The notes: a model not told the origin generated them from the letters alone. Shown: positions 1-10,497, counted from the stretch's first letter. The stretch is DNA of 64,000 nucleotides from an uncultured Saprospiraceae bacterium (GCA_938016265.1 CALLWB010000013.1:124001-188000); one strand, 5' to 3'. Numbers and translations: made by a program.

Positions 1-102
1 CCAGAAATTGCAACAGTGGGAGCAGGAACGCTAGCCGCAACTGAAATCAACCCACTAACCACAACAGAAGAAGACAGCGATTCATTACTAGAAGAAGAGT
101 AG
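1..102 (+). CDS. 3' end of an unidentified protein (cut by window edge)
   Basis: An open frame runs from the first base to a TAG at 100-102, giving 33 residues that end in a strongly acidic tail (EEDSDSLLEEE). Its start lies outside the window, so no domain can be seen and I do not recognise the protein. It converges with the amidohydrolase gene on the opposite strand. An open frame this short could occur by chance; the acidic low-complexity ending makes a true C-terminus plausible but not certain. Confidence 0.4.
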   Translation, partial: PEIATVGAGTLAATEINPLTTTEEDSDSLLEEE

Positions 103-191
103 TCGGTTTCTTAAAGCAAGAGGTCGAGACACGAAAATTCATCTTCCAGTGCAGCGATCCTTCTTCTGTCAGCGAAGCGGTCACGCTTTAA

Positions 192-3100
192 TCAATTCCC
201 ACAACTACACTTATGCGCCTCAAAGCTATGAGTATGCTCATGCCACTGGAAATTACTGTTGTAATTGGGTAGCTCCCAGAAAAACTGACCTCTGTTTTGT
301 TTTCGGTCTGCAATTTCATTCATCGTATCACAGTCATACAGCCGTCCATTGATCATAGTAAATTGAACAGATTCCGTATTCAGAATATTGTCTAACGGGT
401 TTTTGTCCATGATGATCAAATCTGCCAATTTTCCTTTTTCTAGTGATCCAATGTCTTTAGACATTCCAATGTATTCTGCGCCATTCATAGTACCCGCTCT
501 CAATACTTCCATATTGGTCATACCTCCTTGTTCCATCATCCAAAGTTCCCAGTGTGCTGCTAGGCCTTGCAGTTGTCCATGGGATCCCAGGTTTATTTTT
601 ACGCCGGCATCTGTCAATTTTTTAAGTGATTTGGAAACCAGGATGTGTCCATTTTCATATTCTTCCTCCGGGATGATGGTGCGGTGTCTTGATCGAGCAT
701 CCACAATAGCCCGCGGGGTGAAACTAAGCAACCGTTCTTTCTCCCAGACGTTGGTTTTTTGATACCAATAGTATTCTCCATTTATTCCGCCATAGTTCAC
801 TACCAAAGTTGGCGTGTTACCTGTTTGGGTAAAACTCCAGAGTTTTAAAACATCACTATATAGTGGAGCAACAGGTATATTGTGCTCTACGCCAGTATGT
901 CCATCCACCACCATACTCATATTATGGTAGAAAAAAGAACCACCTTCTGGTACGACAATCATATCCAATTCTCTTGCTGCCTGGATGACTTGTTGCCGTT
1001 GATCTCTTCTAGGTTGATTATAGCTTTTTACTGAAAATGCGCCGAAGGCCTTTGTTCTTCTAAGGGCAGAACGGGCATCTTCCAGATTGTTTATGACTGC
1101 TTTGAAGTCTCCATCTGCTCCATACAAAATCCGTCCAGTGGAGAAAATTCGAGGGCCAATCATATTGCCCGATTTGACCAACTCAGATTGGGCGAATACC
1201 ATTTCTGTATTAGAAGATGGATCATGCGTGGTCGTCACTCCGTAAGCTAAATTTGCATAATAGCTCCATTGTTTTTGAGGGCTGTGGCCGGTTCTCCAGG
1301 TACCTAAATGTGCATGGACATCTACTAGGCCGGGCATAATGGTTTTTCCTGACATATCTCTCACATCCGCACCATTAGTGAGCTTTTGATCACTCATCGC
1401 ACCGATTTGCGTTATCCTATTTCCTTCAACAACGACAAATCCATTTTCTATTACTGAATTTGCCTCATCCATCGTAATGATTCGTGCATTTGTGAATACA
1501 ATTTCCCCTTTCGGTTTGTCTGATTTTATTGATAATCCTATGCTTAATCCAACCGTATCAATTGGAGGCAGGCTATCCGGAGCATTTTCCATAAAGAGAA
1601 ATCGATCCTTCAAATTATTGCTAAAGTATTCTTCTCCTAATGTCCAATGGAGTTTTTTGCTGTCTGCGCTCCAGTGTAAATTTATTCCTTCATCTCTCGC
1701 GACTTGAACAACCGGTATTGCCTTAGTGTCTTTATTGAGATCAATCGTTTTGCCGGTTTTCGGCATTGCGGCGATGTATACTTTAAAAAATTCAGTAAAT
1801 GCTACCCACTTGTTATCAGGGCTTGGAGTGATTTGTGTAGCATATTTAGCCTTGAATAGCGTTTTTTCATCGCTACCGTCCAACTTGCAACTGTTATATT
1901 TTTTGTCCAATCCGCCACCGGTAACAAAAAATACCCGCTGACCATCTGCAGAAAATTGAGGTTGGTTTCCTTTTGCAATCACTTTTGTCATTTCGCCACC
2001 TTGTACAGGGATATAATAGATGCCCGGATTTTTTGTATGTGTGAACCCTAAATGATTATTACCACCTTCTTTTCGGAAAAGGATGTTTTTCCCATCAGGA
2101 GAAAAGGAAGGTTGTCTATAAATTCCCTTTGTAGTCGTCAATTTTTGAGGTGATCCACCAGCTAAACTGATTTTTTGGATGGTACCCATTTCTTCATCGT
2201 TCCAAGTGGTATAAACGATTGTTTTTCCATCTTTTGAGAAGGAAGGTTCATATTCAAAATCGTTACTTGTTGTAAGCCGTTGCGGTTTGCCGTTTGGCAG
2301 TTTTTTCTTCCACAAATGACCAATTGCGTTAAACACCACCCAATTTTCATCAGGAGAGGTAACTGCTTGACGGATGACTTTTACTGAAAATTCTTCTTCG
2401 AATGCCGGGTATTCTCCTTTTACGGTTTCGGCAATTCGGTGTTTTGCATTTACTTTGAATGGGATGTTGGTGGAGTTGGTGGAGTTGACGTTTACTTTCC
2501 AAAGTTTTCCTTTTCCCCAGATTGCGATATGTTGGTCATCTGGAAACCAGTCAAATCCGGTGTAAACACCAAAAATTGCCCATGCTTCTTGCTGATCTTT
2601 GCTCAATCCGTCAAACACTGGCCATTCTTCGCCAGTTTCAAGGTTGTGCACGTAGAGCACTGTTTTAGTTCGTACGCGTTTTATATAAGCTAAAAATTTG
2701 CCGTCATTAGAAATCTGTGGTCGATGCGCTCCTCCAGGTCCTGAAACTACATTTTCAATCTTCCCCTTCTCCCGATCATATCTGCGGATCATATAGATCT
2801 GCTTGTTTGGATCTTTATTGTACTTGAAATATCCTCCAGGATACATGTCTTCGCTAAAATAAACATATCTGCCATCAGGAGAAACGGTAGGTTCATTGAC
2901 ATCCTGCTGCTTATTTTTCATTTCTGTAAGTTGAAGGCCATCTCCTCCACTTATATGGTAAATCCACATCTCTCCGGCACCTAACGATCTGGTAGAAGTG
3001 AAATGTTTTCTTGCAATAAGGTATTCGCCGTCAGGCATCCAGGCTGGATTATTTAGCAATCTAAATTTCTCTTTGGTGATTTGTTTTGCATCAGATCCAT

Positions 3101-3461
3101 CGCTATTCATCCACCAGATATTATCTCCACCACCTAAATCGCTGGTATACAGTATTTTTTTGCCATCAGGACTAAATCGTGGTTGCACTTCATAGGCTAA
3201 TCCTTCTTTTAAGATTTTTGCCTGCCCTCCGTTTGCTGGAATAGTATAAATATCTCCTAACAAATCAAAGACGATCTGACTACCATCCGGGCTGATGTCG
3301 AGATTCATCCAGGTACCTTCTTCTATAGTAAATGATACGTCCTTATATGGACCTGGGGGATTGTTTACGTCCCATTTTTCTTTGTCCTTTTTGTCTTGGG
3401 CAAAACAAAGGAGAGGCATAAAAATAGAAAATAAAAGTATAATTTGAATGTTTCTTTTCAT
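192..3461 (-). CDS. secreted TolB-propeller / amidohydrolase fusion protein
   Basis: Large periplasmic or secreted protein of 1089 residues from ATG 3461; an upstream in-frame ATG at 3485 would put eight residues before the signal peptide, so 3461 (MKRNIQIILL, cleavage near LCFAQ) is preferred. The first ~640 residues are WD40-like TolB/PD40 propeller blades with repeated SPDG motifs (ISPDGSQIVF, FSPDGKKILY, VSPDGRYVYF). The rest is an amidohydrolase of the imidazolonepropionase/prolidase type, with the metal-binding HxH in VDVHAHLG, a later VEHN histidine, LGSHGQ, and the usual ending in which the GTMNGAEYIG and GSLEKGKLADLI segments precede the last beta strands. Such fusions are common in Bacteroidota; substrates are unknown but a peptide or cyclic amide is likely. 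The C-terminus is unusual, rich in His and Cys (HEHTHSFEAHKCSCGN). Confidence 0.9.
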   Translation of the reverse strand: MKRNIQIILLFSIFMPLLCFAQDKKDKEKWDVNNPPGPYKDVSFTIEEGTWMNLDISPDGSQIVFDLLGDIYTIPANGGQAKILKEGLAYEVQPRFSPDGKKILYTSDLGGGDNIWWMNSDGSDAKQITKEKFRLLNNPAWMPDGEYLIARKHFTSTRSLGAGEMWIYHISGGDGLQLTEMKNKQQDVNEPTVSPDGRYVYFSEDMYPGGYFKYNKDPNKQIYMIRRYDREKGKIENVVSGPGGAHRPQISNDGKFLAYIKRVRTKTVLYVHNLETGEEWPVFDGLSKDQQEAWAIFGVYTGFDWFPDDQHIAIWGKGKLWKVNVNSTNSTNIPFKVNAKHRIAETVKGEYPAFEEEFSVKVIRQAVTSPDENWVVFNAIGHLWKKKLPNGKPQRLTTSNDFEYEPSFSKDGKTIVYTTWNDEEMGTIQKISLAGGSPQKLTTTKGIYRQPSFSPDGKNILFRKEGGNNHLGFTHTKNPGIYYIPVQGGEMTKVIAKGNQPQFSADGQRVFFVTGGGLDKKYNSCKLDGSDEKTLFKAKYATQITPSPDNKWVAFTEFFKVYIAAMPKTGKTIDLNKDTKAIPVVQVARDEGINLHWSADSKKLHWTLGEEYFSNNLKDRFLFMENAPDSLPPIDTVGLSIGLSIKSDKPKGEIVFTNARIITMDEANSVIENGFVVVEGNRITQIGAMSDQKLTNGADVRDMSGKTIMPGLVDVHAHLGTWRTGHSPQKQWSYYANLAYGVTTTHDPSSNTEMVFAQSELVKSGNMIGPRIFSTGRILYGADGDFKAVINNLEDARSALRRTKAFGAFSVKSYNQPRRDQRQQVIQAARELDMIVVPEGGSFFYHNMSMVVDGHTGVEHNIPVAPLYSDVLKLWSFTQTGNTPTLVVNYGGINGEYYWYQKTNVWEKERLLSFTPRAIVDARSRHRTIIPEEEYENGHILVSKSLKKLTDAGVKINLGSHGQLQGLAAHWELWMMEQGGMTNMEVLRAGTMNGAEYIGMSKDIGSLEKGKLADLIIMDKNPLDNILNTESVQFTMINGRLYDCDTMNEIADRKQNRGQFFWELPNYNSNFQWHEHTHSFEAHKCSCGN

Positions 3462-3511
3462 GATAGTAGGTGTTGTATAAGCCAATACATAGCCTTAAAG
3501 TGTATTTTTGT

Positions 3512-3519
3512 CAAATCTA
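3512..3519 (-). promoter_or_regulatory. Bacteroidota -7 box upstream of the amidohydrolase gene
   Basis: Read on the minus strand this is TAGATTTG, an exact match to the TAnnTTTG -7 element of Bacteroidota sigma-ABfr promoters, about 50 bp before the ATG at 3461. I do not find a good TTTG at the -33 spacing, so the call rests on the -7 box and position only. Confidence 0.4.
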
Positions 3520-3672
3520 AGAACAAAAAAGGGAATTCGATTCCTTTCGTTCAATTACTTTTGGGATTGTCTTAGTAATGTAAAGTTAGGGGTAATTCAA
3601 GATAAAGGTGTCTTAATGAAGGTCATTCCTAATTATATTCGGTAATTTTACAATTAAACCTAATAAATTACT

Positions 3673-6600
3673 ATGAGAATTTATATCATATTAACCTTCC
3701 TGCTATTTTCTATTTCAATATATGGCCAAGTGGTCATTAATGAATTTTCGGCTGCCAACCGGAATGATGTTCAAGATAACTTCAACGAATATGAGGATTG
3801 GATAGAATTGTATAATACATCTTCTTCCACAGTCGATATTTCAGGCTATTATCTATCAGATAATCCTTCCGTCCCCTTGAAGTATCAAATTCCTGCTGGG
3901 ACTACCATTTCTGCAAATGGATTCAGACTTATCTGGTGTTCAAAAAGAGATGTTGTTGTTGGTAATAATGTTCACACAAATTTTAAGATTACCCAGACAC
4001 AAATGTCAGAGGACATCATCTTGTCCAATACGATAGGCACGCTTGTCGATAGTCATCCTATTGATATTCCTAATCAAAAAAATCACTCCACAGGAAGAAC
4101 AACTGATGGTGGGCCAGATTGGGGCGTTATGCTAAATCCAACTCCTGGTTCACCAAATACTAATGTGAATCAAACCTATGCTGAAACACCAGGATTTGAT
4201 CAGTTAGCAGGTTTTTATACTGGCTCAGTTACAGTGACAGTTTCTACTATGGATCCTACATTGACTGTTTATTACACAACAAATGGAGATGAGCCAACCA
4301 ACACCTCTGCGATTTATACTAGTCCGTTGACATTTACATCGACAACACCACTAAGAGCAATTGCGTATAGTGGGAATTCAAACATTCCACCAAGTTTTAT
4401 AAAAACGAAAACATTTTTTGTAAATGAAACTCATACAGTACCTGTGATTTCAGCTGTTGGAGGTACAATTCCTGTTCTTTTTGGAGGCAATGACAATATT
4501 GAACCAGAAGGCCATTTGGAGTTGTTCGATGAAACTGGTGACCGAGTCGCAGACGCTGCCGGGACCTATGACAAACACGGAAATGATTCATGGGCGTATG
4601 ACCAGAGAGGTGTAGATTTTGTAACAAGAGACCAATTCGGATATGATTACGCAGTAAAAGATAAGATCTTTGATAACAAAGCTAGAACAAAGTTCCAACG
4701 AATAATGATCAAAGCGGCGGCCAATGACAACTATTCCTTTGAAATGGGGGGGGCACACATTAGAGACGGCTACGTCCACGAGCTTTCGCAACGTGCCAAT
4801 TTGGAAATGGACGAGCGTACCTATAAACCTGCTGTTCTGTATATGAATGGACAATATTGGGGACTTTACGAAATAAGAGAAAAAGTAGACGACAGCGATT
4901 TTACAGAGTATTATTATGATCAAGAAAGAAAAGATGTTCAATACATTAAGACTTGGGGAGCTACCTGGGCCAGATATGGAGGACAGCAAGCATTAGATGA
5001 TTGGGGAGTACTCCAAAATTTTATCGTCAACAACAACATGGCCGTACCCGCCAACTATGCTTCCGTGACGGATAGCCTCAATGTGCTAAGCTTAATAGAC
5101 TATATTATTTTAAACACCCATGTAGTATGTAAAGACTGGTTAAACTATAATACCTCCTGGTGGAGAGGTAAAAACCAACTAGGAGGAGCAAAAAAATGGC
5201 GCTATACTTTATGGGATATGGATGCTTCTTTTGGCCACTATATAAATTATACTGGTATTCCAAATGACTCTCCAAATGCGGATCCTTGCGACAACACTTC
5301 TCCTTCAATCGACGATCCTGAAGGCCATACCGATATGCTGACCTCCTTGCTTGATAATCCTGATTTTTATGCATTATATATCAATAGGTACGCAGATTTA
5401 AACAATACCTATTTTACTTGTGATTCTATGATTGGAATACTGGACGAAATGATTAACGTCATTGATCCGGAGATGCAACGACAAATTGCCCGTTGGGGCG
5501 GCAGCTACAATGGATGGTTGAACAATGTACAGGACCTTAGAGACTTTATCAATACAAGATGCACCGTAATAGATAGTGGGATTGATACCTGCTACGCAGT
5601 GGACGGCCCATATGATCTTACAGTTATTGTGGACCCTCCAGGTTCTGGGGATGTTAGAGTAAACACAATTATTCCATCCAATTACCCCTTTGTCTCTGAT
5701 TACTTTAGTGGCATCCCTCTCACGCTAACAGCACTTCCTGCAACCGGGAATACGTTTATAGATTGGACACCAAACAATGCCACCTTAAACCCGAATAATC
5801 TGGCTACTCAAATCACATTTGATCTTACCGTTCCGGACACAATAATAGCCAGATTTATGGTCAATTCAAGTTGTCCGCCCTTAAATGCGACTGCGCAGAG
5901 CACACCTGAAAATTGCAATATGTCCGATGGGACTGCCTCTGCCTCGGCAACAGGTGGAACCGGTCCTTACAACTTCCTATGGGATGCAAATGCAGGCAGC
6001 CAAATAACTGCAACAGCCATCAATCTGGCTGCTGGATCTTATGCAGTAACCGTAACAGATGGCGCAGGTTGCCCTGAAGTAGTTACTGTAATGGTCGGAT
6101 CTGTCGGATCGTTCAATTTAACTTCTTCCTCCTTACCGGCTGTTTGTTCTGGCAATAATGGATCAGCTTCTGCAACGGCGACAGGAGGTACAATGCCAAT
6201 CACCTATCAATGGGATGCGGCGGCAGGAAATCAAGCGACAGCAACAGCAATCAACCTGCTAGCTGGTACTTACAATGTAACAGTTTCTGATGCGAGTGGT
6301 TGTTCTCAAGTAGAAATGGTAACCGTAATGTCAGATCCCGGTACACTCACTTCTACCTCCAGCTCTTCTCCTGCCACCTGTGGAGCTGCCAATGGATCGG
6401 CAACTGTCAATCCAAGTGGTGGCCCTGGCCCATTTAGTTATAGTTGGAATACCTCGCCACCTCAATTCTCTCAAACAGCAATCAACCTAGTAGGAGCGAC
6501 ATATATGGTTTCTATAACAGACGCAGCAGGTTGTACGGCAACAAATTCAGTGGTTGTAACTGCCAATGGAAATATCACATCATCAATCACAGAACAAGAG

Positions 6601-7968
6601 GCAACTTGTACTGTTGGGAATAATGGAAGCTTAACTGCTGTAGTCAATGGTGGTACAGCTCCGTTTACTTATGTTTGGAATACGACGCCCTCTCAAAATG
6701 GAGCAACTGCAATAAATCTGGAACCAGGAAATTATACCGTTTCTATTACTGATGCAAGTGGTTGTACCTCAACGCAAAGTGCTTCTTTGGGAATTGTTGG
6801 TTTATTGACTGCGCAGACTACATCTACTTCGGCCTCTTGCGCAGGGACCAATGACGGAACCGCAACAGTGAATATAAATCAAGGATTGCCTCCTTATACT
6901 TATGAATGGAGCACCACACCTGGACAAGGTACCCCAACTGCTGTTGGACTAATTGCTGGGACGTATTTATATACCGTAACGGATGCAAATGGATGTGTCG
7001 CCTTAGGTAGTGTTCTTGTACCAGATGGTACACCGTTTAACACAAGTACCATTGCGAATGATGAGCAATGTTCCTTAAGCGGAGCTTCTGCGACCGCAGT
7101 AGCTTCAGGAGGAACCCCGCCTTACCAATATTTGTGGAACACAGGATCAATGATGTCAGCGATAGGAGGATTGCCAACAGGCACTTATACCGTTAGTATA
7201 ACCGATGCAAATGGATGTACTCAGGTTGAATCTGTTTCGGTAACAAGTGCGGCCAATGGACCAGTGCTTTCTTCCACAAATACAAATATTTCGTGTCCTG
7301 GAGACAATGATGGAACAATTGACTTGACTGTTGGAGGAGGCACAGGACCTTTTACTTACAGTTGGGGGAACGGTTTGGCTGTCGAAGATTTAAGTGGATT
7401 GCCTGCTGGATCTTATTCTGTTTTAGTAACGGATGCTAATGGCTGCTTAGCGGTGACAACTGTTGTTGTTACAGAACCTGCTCCGATGACATTGGTACCT
7501 TTTACCACTTCTTCCAACGGAAATGACGGCACAGCAGCTGTCAATGTAAACGGTGGTGTACCGCCCTTTATGTATCAGTGGGATAATGGACAAACTACAC
7601 AAATAGCAGATGGTCTGTCTCCTGGTACTTACAATGTGATTGTGACGGATGCGAATGGATGTATTACGCAAGGTAGTGTAGAGGTTAGTGTCTTTTCTGG
7701 GATTGAAGATTTGGCTTCATTGACTAAATTTGATATTTACCCAAATCCAAGTACCGGACTTTTTTCTGTCGAGTTGGTCTTTTCCACACCAGAAGAAATT
7801 GAGCTATCCGTATTCAATATGTTAGGCCAAAGAATGGATAACAAGCTTGATGCTGGCATGGCACTTTCTATACCTTTCAATTTGACTAGATTTTCTGGTG
7901 GAGTTTATTCCATCGTATTGAGTACCAAAGAAGGGAAAGCAACAAGACAAGTTATCAAACTAGATTAA
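3673..7968 (+). CDS. T9SS-secreted CotH-domain protein with lamin-tail domain and SprB repeats
   Basis: A 1431-residue surface or secreted protein. After a signal peptide (cleavage near ISIYGQ) come a lamin-tail domain (about 19-135, VVINEFSAANRND ... WIELYN), a chitobiase-type C-terminal Ig-like domain (about 165-245, YYTTNGDEPTNTSAIYTSPL), a CotH kinase-like domain (about 265-620, with NGQYWGLYEIREK and LWDMDASFG), and an InlB-like beta repeat (about 645-735). Eight SprB repeats of 70-80 residues follow, each with the GGTxPYxYxW, AGxYxVxVTDxxGC pattern. The last ~78 residues are a type A T9SS sorting domain (FDIYPNPSTG ... GGVYSIVLSTKEGK ... QVIKLD). CotH domains phosphorylate or bind spore-coat proteins in Bacillus; here the role is unknown, probably cell-surface adhesion or modification. 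Confidence 0.9.
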   Translation: MRIYIILTFLLFSISIYGQVVINEFSAANRNDVQDNFNEYEDWIELYNTSSSTVDISGYYLSDNPSVPLKYQIPAGTTISANGFRLIWCSKRDVVVGNNVHTNFKITQTQMSEDIILSNTIGTLVDSHPIDIPNQKNHSTGRTTDGGPDWGVMLNPTPGSPNTNVNQTYAETPGFDQLAGFYTGSVTVTVSTMDPTLTVYYTTNGDEPTNTSAIYTSPLTFTSTTPLRAIAYSGNSNIPPSFIKTKTFFVNETHTVPVISAVGGTIPVLFGGNDNIEPEGHLELFDETGDRVADAAGTYDKHGNDSWAYDQRGVDFVTRDQFGYDYAVKDKIFDNKARTKFQRIMIKAAANDNYSFEMGGAHIRDGYVHELSQRANLEMDERTYKPAVLYMNGQYWGLYEIREKVDDSDFTEYYYDQERKDVQYIKTWGATWARYGGQQALDDWGVLQNFIVNNNMAVPANYASVTDSLNVLSLIDYIILNTHVVCKDWLNYNTSWWRGKNQLGGAKKWRYTLWDMDASFGHYINYTGIPNDSPNADPCDNTSPSIDDPEGHTDMLTSLLDNPDFYALYINRYADLNNTYFTCDSMIGILDEMINVIDPEMQRQIARWGGSYNGWLNNVQDLRDFINTRCTVIDSGIDTCYAVDGPYDLTVIVDPPGSGDVRVNTIIPSNYPFVSDYFSGIPLTLTALPATGNTFIDWTPNNATLNPNNLATQITFDLTVPDTIIARFMVNSSCPPLNATAQSTPENCNMSDGTASASATGGTGPYNFLWDANAGSQITATAINLAAGSYAVTVTDGAGCPEVVTVMVGSVGSFNLTSSSLPAVCSGNNGSASATATGGTMPITYQWDAAAGNQATATAINLLAGTYNVTVSDASGCSQVEMVTVMSDPGTLTSTSSSSPATCGAANGSATVNPSGGPGPFSYSWNTSPPQFSQTAINLVGATYMVSITDAAGCTATNSVVVTANGNITSSITEQEATCTVGNNGSLTAVVNGGTAPFTYVWNTTPSQNGATAINLEPGNYTVSITDASGCTSTQSASLGIVGLLTAQTTSTSASCAGTNDGTATVNINQGLPPYTYEWSTTPGQGTPTAVGLIAGTYLYTVTDANGCVALGSVLVPDGTPFNTSTIANDEQCSLSGASATAVASGGTPPYQYLWNTGSMMSAIGGLPTGTYTVSITDANGCTQVESVSVTSAANGPVLSSTNTNISCPGDNDGTIDLTVGGGTGPFTYSWGNGLAVEDLSGLPAGSYSVLVTDANGCLAVTTVVVTEPAPMTLVPFTTSSNGNDGTAAVNVNGGVPPFMYQWDNGQTTQIADGLSPGTYNVIVTDANGCITQGSVEVSVFSGIEDLASLTKFDIYPNPSTGLFSVELVFSTPEEIELSVFNMLGQRMDNKLDAGMALSIPFNLTRFSGGVYSIVLSTKEGKATRQVIKLD

Positions 7969-7990
7969 AATAGCACTTAGTTTATAAATT

Positions 7991-8027
7991 AAAAGCGGAT
8001 AAAACATGGAGTTTTATCCGCTTTTTT
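7991..8027 (+). terminator. rho-independent terminator after the CotH/SprB gene
   Basis: A perfect 15-bp inverted repeat (AAAAGCGGATAAAAC, 7991-8005, with its complement at 8011-8025) around a five-base loop is followed by a T run. It begins 22 bp after the stop codon. A-rich on the left side, it could also act for transcripts on the minus strand, where the next gene ends at 8092. Confidence 0.85.
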
Positions 8028-8091
8028 GTGTCTATTTCTAAACTGATTTTATTTTAACTATTCAACAATTTAATTATTGATAGGTTACGCC

Positions 8092-10497
8092 TTATTTTAA
8101 TACAGAAGAAGATATTCCATTATTCAAAAACCAAATAATTCGATCTGCCGCATTAATGTCGCTATCCAGGTTGAAATCACTTGGTAAATAGGTATTAAAA
8201 TTACCGTTGTCGGCTTGCCATAGAATGGCGTCTGCGCCAGTCACCTCATTGCCAACGGTGCCAGACTGATCGGCATTACCAGCATATAAACACCAGTTAC
8301 CGCTTACTTGTTTTTGTCCAAATCCAGAGGCGGTAACATAGCTGTCTTGAAGACTAAAATCATAAAACAATTCCCCATTAGAAACAGGAATTGCGGAAGG
8401 CGTAATGGCGGGAAGGTGATTTCTATGTTCGACGACCACGTACAATTCAGTGATAGCTGGATCCACGTTGATTTGGACAGGGGTAGTAGATCCATCATCA
8501 AGCAAAACTGCAGCCACTTTAGCCACTTCTGTATCCGGTTGTAGACCAGTTCTAAACGAAAGTAGTGCCCAATCTACTGTACCGGATGGGTAATCTGATT
8601 GTTGCCAGCCAGTACCTTCTGTTCCTTGATAATTCCAGGGAGCGACTGTGTAGGGATTGACTGTTGGTAGAATTCCTGATTGTTGCAATGCTGTTGTCAT
8701 TGTGCCTGTATTGTCTAAGCAACCTTCTAATTTTACTTTTACATTGCAGGTGATATTTCCACAATTAGTTCCTGTCTGACTTCCTACTTGATAATTGACA
8801 CTAGTAGAAGAATCAGGGATTTTACCAATCGGAGTAAATGCGGAGCTTACTGACACAGAGCCAACTCCAATATTACTACCTAATGGAGTTAATAAATTTT
8901 TATTAATGCTAAGTTCAATACCACCAGCGGATTTAATAAAGGTGGAAGTACCCACATTATTCCAAGACCAATTTTGTCCAGTACCCGTATATTTATAAAT
9001 ATTTCCATTTTCTATCAAATAATTCATACTAGAACTCATCCAAAGGCTATTCAAATATCTAGCCCCCGGGCCACCCGAATCAGAATCAAGGAAAAATTGA
9101 AAATTAGGACCGAAACTGCCTTCTGCTAGAAGAAAAAGTACATTATCGTCTTCTGCCGTTTTTAGATTGGTTAGTCCACCTGATCCATTAGTCGTAAGAC
9201 TAGGCACCCCCGACCAATCGGCAAAATTGCCATCGATAGTAATATTGTTATTGCAGGTAGGAGGCTGTGTGGTTTGTGGCATATGAGCGACATAGGCATT
9301 GATTTCTGAAGAAGAATTTCCCATCCAATCACTTCTGAACATCACCTTGCTGCCATCACGATTGGGGGTACCAAATGGACTTCGTTGATAATTGACATGC
9401 GGAGAATGATGGACGTGAGCGAATGTCTCTGTAACTGCGTTATCATTGGCATTCGGATCTAATTTTACGGCGAATATTTTTTGATAATTGGGCTTAAATG
9501 TTTGGGTGTTTGGATCGGCAAACTCGGTCAAATACGCCCAACCCGGACGGTCCAAATTGCGACAGGAAATATGGATGTACCAGGACATCTGATTGTCGGC
9601 AAGCAAATTGGTCACTGCGCCATTGTCTATCCTAACCATAATGATTTGACGAGTACCAGAAGCAGGGCCTGCCATCACTTCATTGCCTTGGGTATCATAG
9701 CCATAATCAAAATGAGATCCTCCTTGTGGTGCTAGATTTCGGACTGGGCTCATATCACTTCGGTTGTATGCCCAGGTTCCTTGTGCGGGGCCAGTGCCGT
9801 GCACATCCCATTGAACGATGACGTAATTACCGCTTTGAGTCATGGTAACATTATTCGGCCAGACTGGTGCAGACATAGAAGAAACCTTGGTATTGGTTAC
9901 AAAATCATAACAAGCAATTTCCATTGCTCCATTAGGTTTTCGACATTGGAGGGCCATGTATCGATCATCATTTGAAATATTGCCTTCTCCTGCTCCATGA
10001 GAAACGAATTCATATTCACTAAAACAATGAACTAGAGAGGTTACGTTGGTATTTACATCTGTCTGCGCTATACAATTGCCATCGTAGTTTGGGTTGTTGG
10101 ATCCGATCACGATATTGGGATTTGTGTTTGCCCAAGTGTAATGTCCGCCAGGGGGCCAAACATCACCAATCACTTCATAGGTTTCTCCATCTAAAAGAGC
10201 ACCAGGCCAACCAGCAAGCAGAATTTTTGTTCCATCGCTATTCCAGGTTTGCACTTTGGCATAGGCATGATAAGGGCTCATTCCACTAGTATGGGCATTG
10301 AATACCGCTTGATCTGAAATTCGAGTAACTATCGATCCAAATGTCGGATCAGTAATCGGTGAAAGATAGGCTGGTTTAGGAATATTCGGCATTTGATCAA
10401 ACACCAACTGAACATCTGGCGGATAAACTTGTGCAAAAGAGGTCGAAATACAGGAAAGGGATAGGATAAACAGTAGAACGGGAATTCTAGTTTTCAT
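8092..10497 (-). CDS. secreted propeller protein with sugar-binding-like and dockerin-like domains
   Basis: An 801-residue secreted protein with signal peptide MKTRIPVLLFILSLSCISTSFAQ. Residues ~25-410 look like a beta-propeller of the oligogalacturonate-lyase/TolB type (QTWNSDGTKILLAGWPGA, GTPNRDGSKVMFRSDW near the end). Residues ~415-580 start with IDGNFADW, typical of CBM9-like carbohydrate-binding modules. A Bacteroidota-specific module follows (VKVKLEGCLDN ... VDWALLSFRTG ... AVLLDDG), and the last ~60 residues carry two Ca-loop-like repeats (NADQSGTVGNEVTGADAILW and DFNLDSDINAADRIIW) resembling dockerin type I. No T9SS domain is visible. It probably binds or processes polysaccharide at the surface; enzymatic activity is not shown by any catalytic motif I can identify. 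Confidence 0.8.
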   Translation of the reverse strand: MKTRIPVLLFILSLSCISTSFAQVYPPDVQLVFDQMPNIPKPAYLSPITDPTFGSIVTRISDQAVFNAHTSGMSPYHAYAKVQTWNSDGTKILLAGWPGALLDGETYEVIGDVWPPGGHYTWANTNPNIVIGSNNPNYDGNCIAQTDVNTNVTSLVHCFSEYEFVSHGAGEGNISNDDRYMALQCRKPNGAMEIACYDFVTNTKVSSMSAPVWPNNVTMTQSGNYVIVQWDVHGTGPAQGTWAYNRSDMSPVRNLAPQGGSHFDYGYDTQGNEVMAGPASGTRQIIMVRIDNGAVTNLLADNQMSWYIHISCRNLDRPGWAYLTEFADPNTQTFKPNYQKIFAVKLDPNANDNAVTETFAHVHHSPHVNYQRSPFGTPNRDGSKVMFRSDWMGNSSSEINAYVAHMPQTTQPPTCNNNITIDGNFADWSGVPSLTTNGSGGLTNLKTAEDDNVLFLLAEGSFGPNFQFFLDSDSGGPGARYLNSLWMSSSMNYLIENGNIYKYTGTGQNWSWNNVGTSTFIKSAGGIELSINKNLLTPLGSNIGVGSVSVSSAFTPIGKIPDSSTSVNYQVGSQTGTNCGNITCNVKVKLEGCLDNTGTMTTALQQSGILPTVNPYTVAPWNYQGTEGTGWQQSDYPSGTVDWALLSFRTGLQPDTEVAKVAAVLLDDGSTTPVQINVDPAITELYVVVEHRNHLPAITPSAIPVSNGELFYDFSLQDSYVTASGFGQKQVSGNWCLYAGNADQSGTVGNEVTGADAILWQADNGNFNTYLPSDFNLDSDINAADRIIWFLNNGISSSVLK

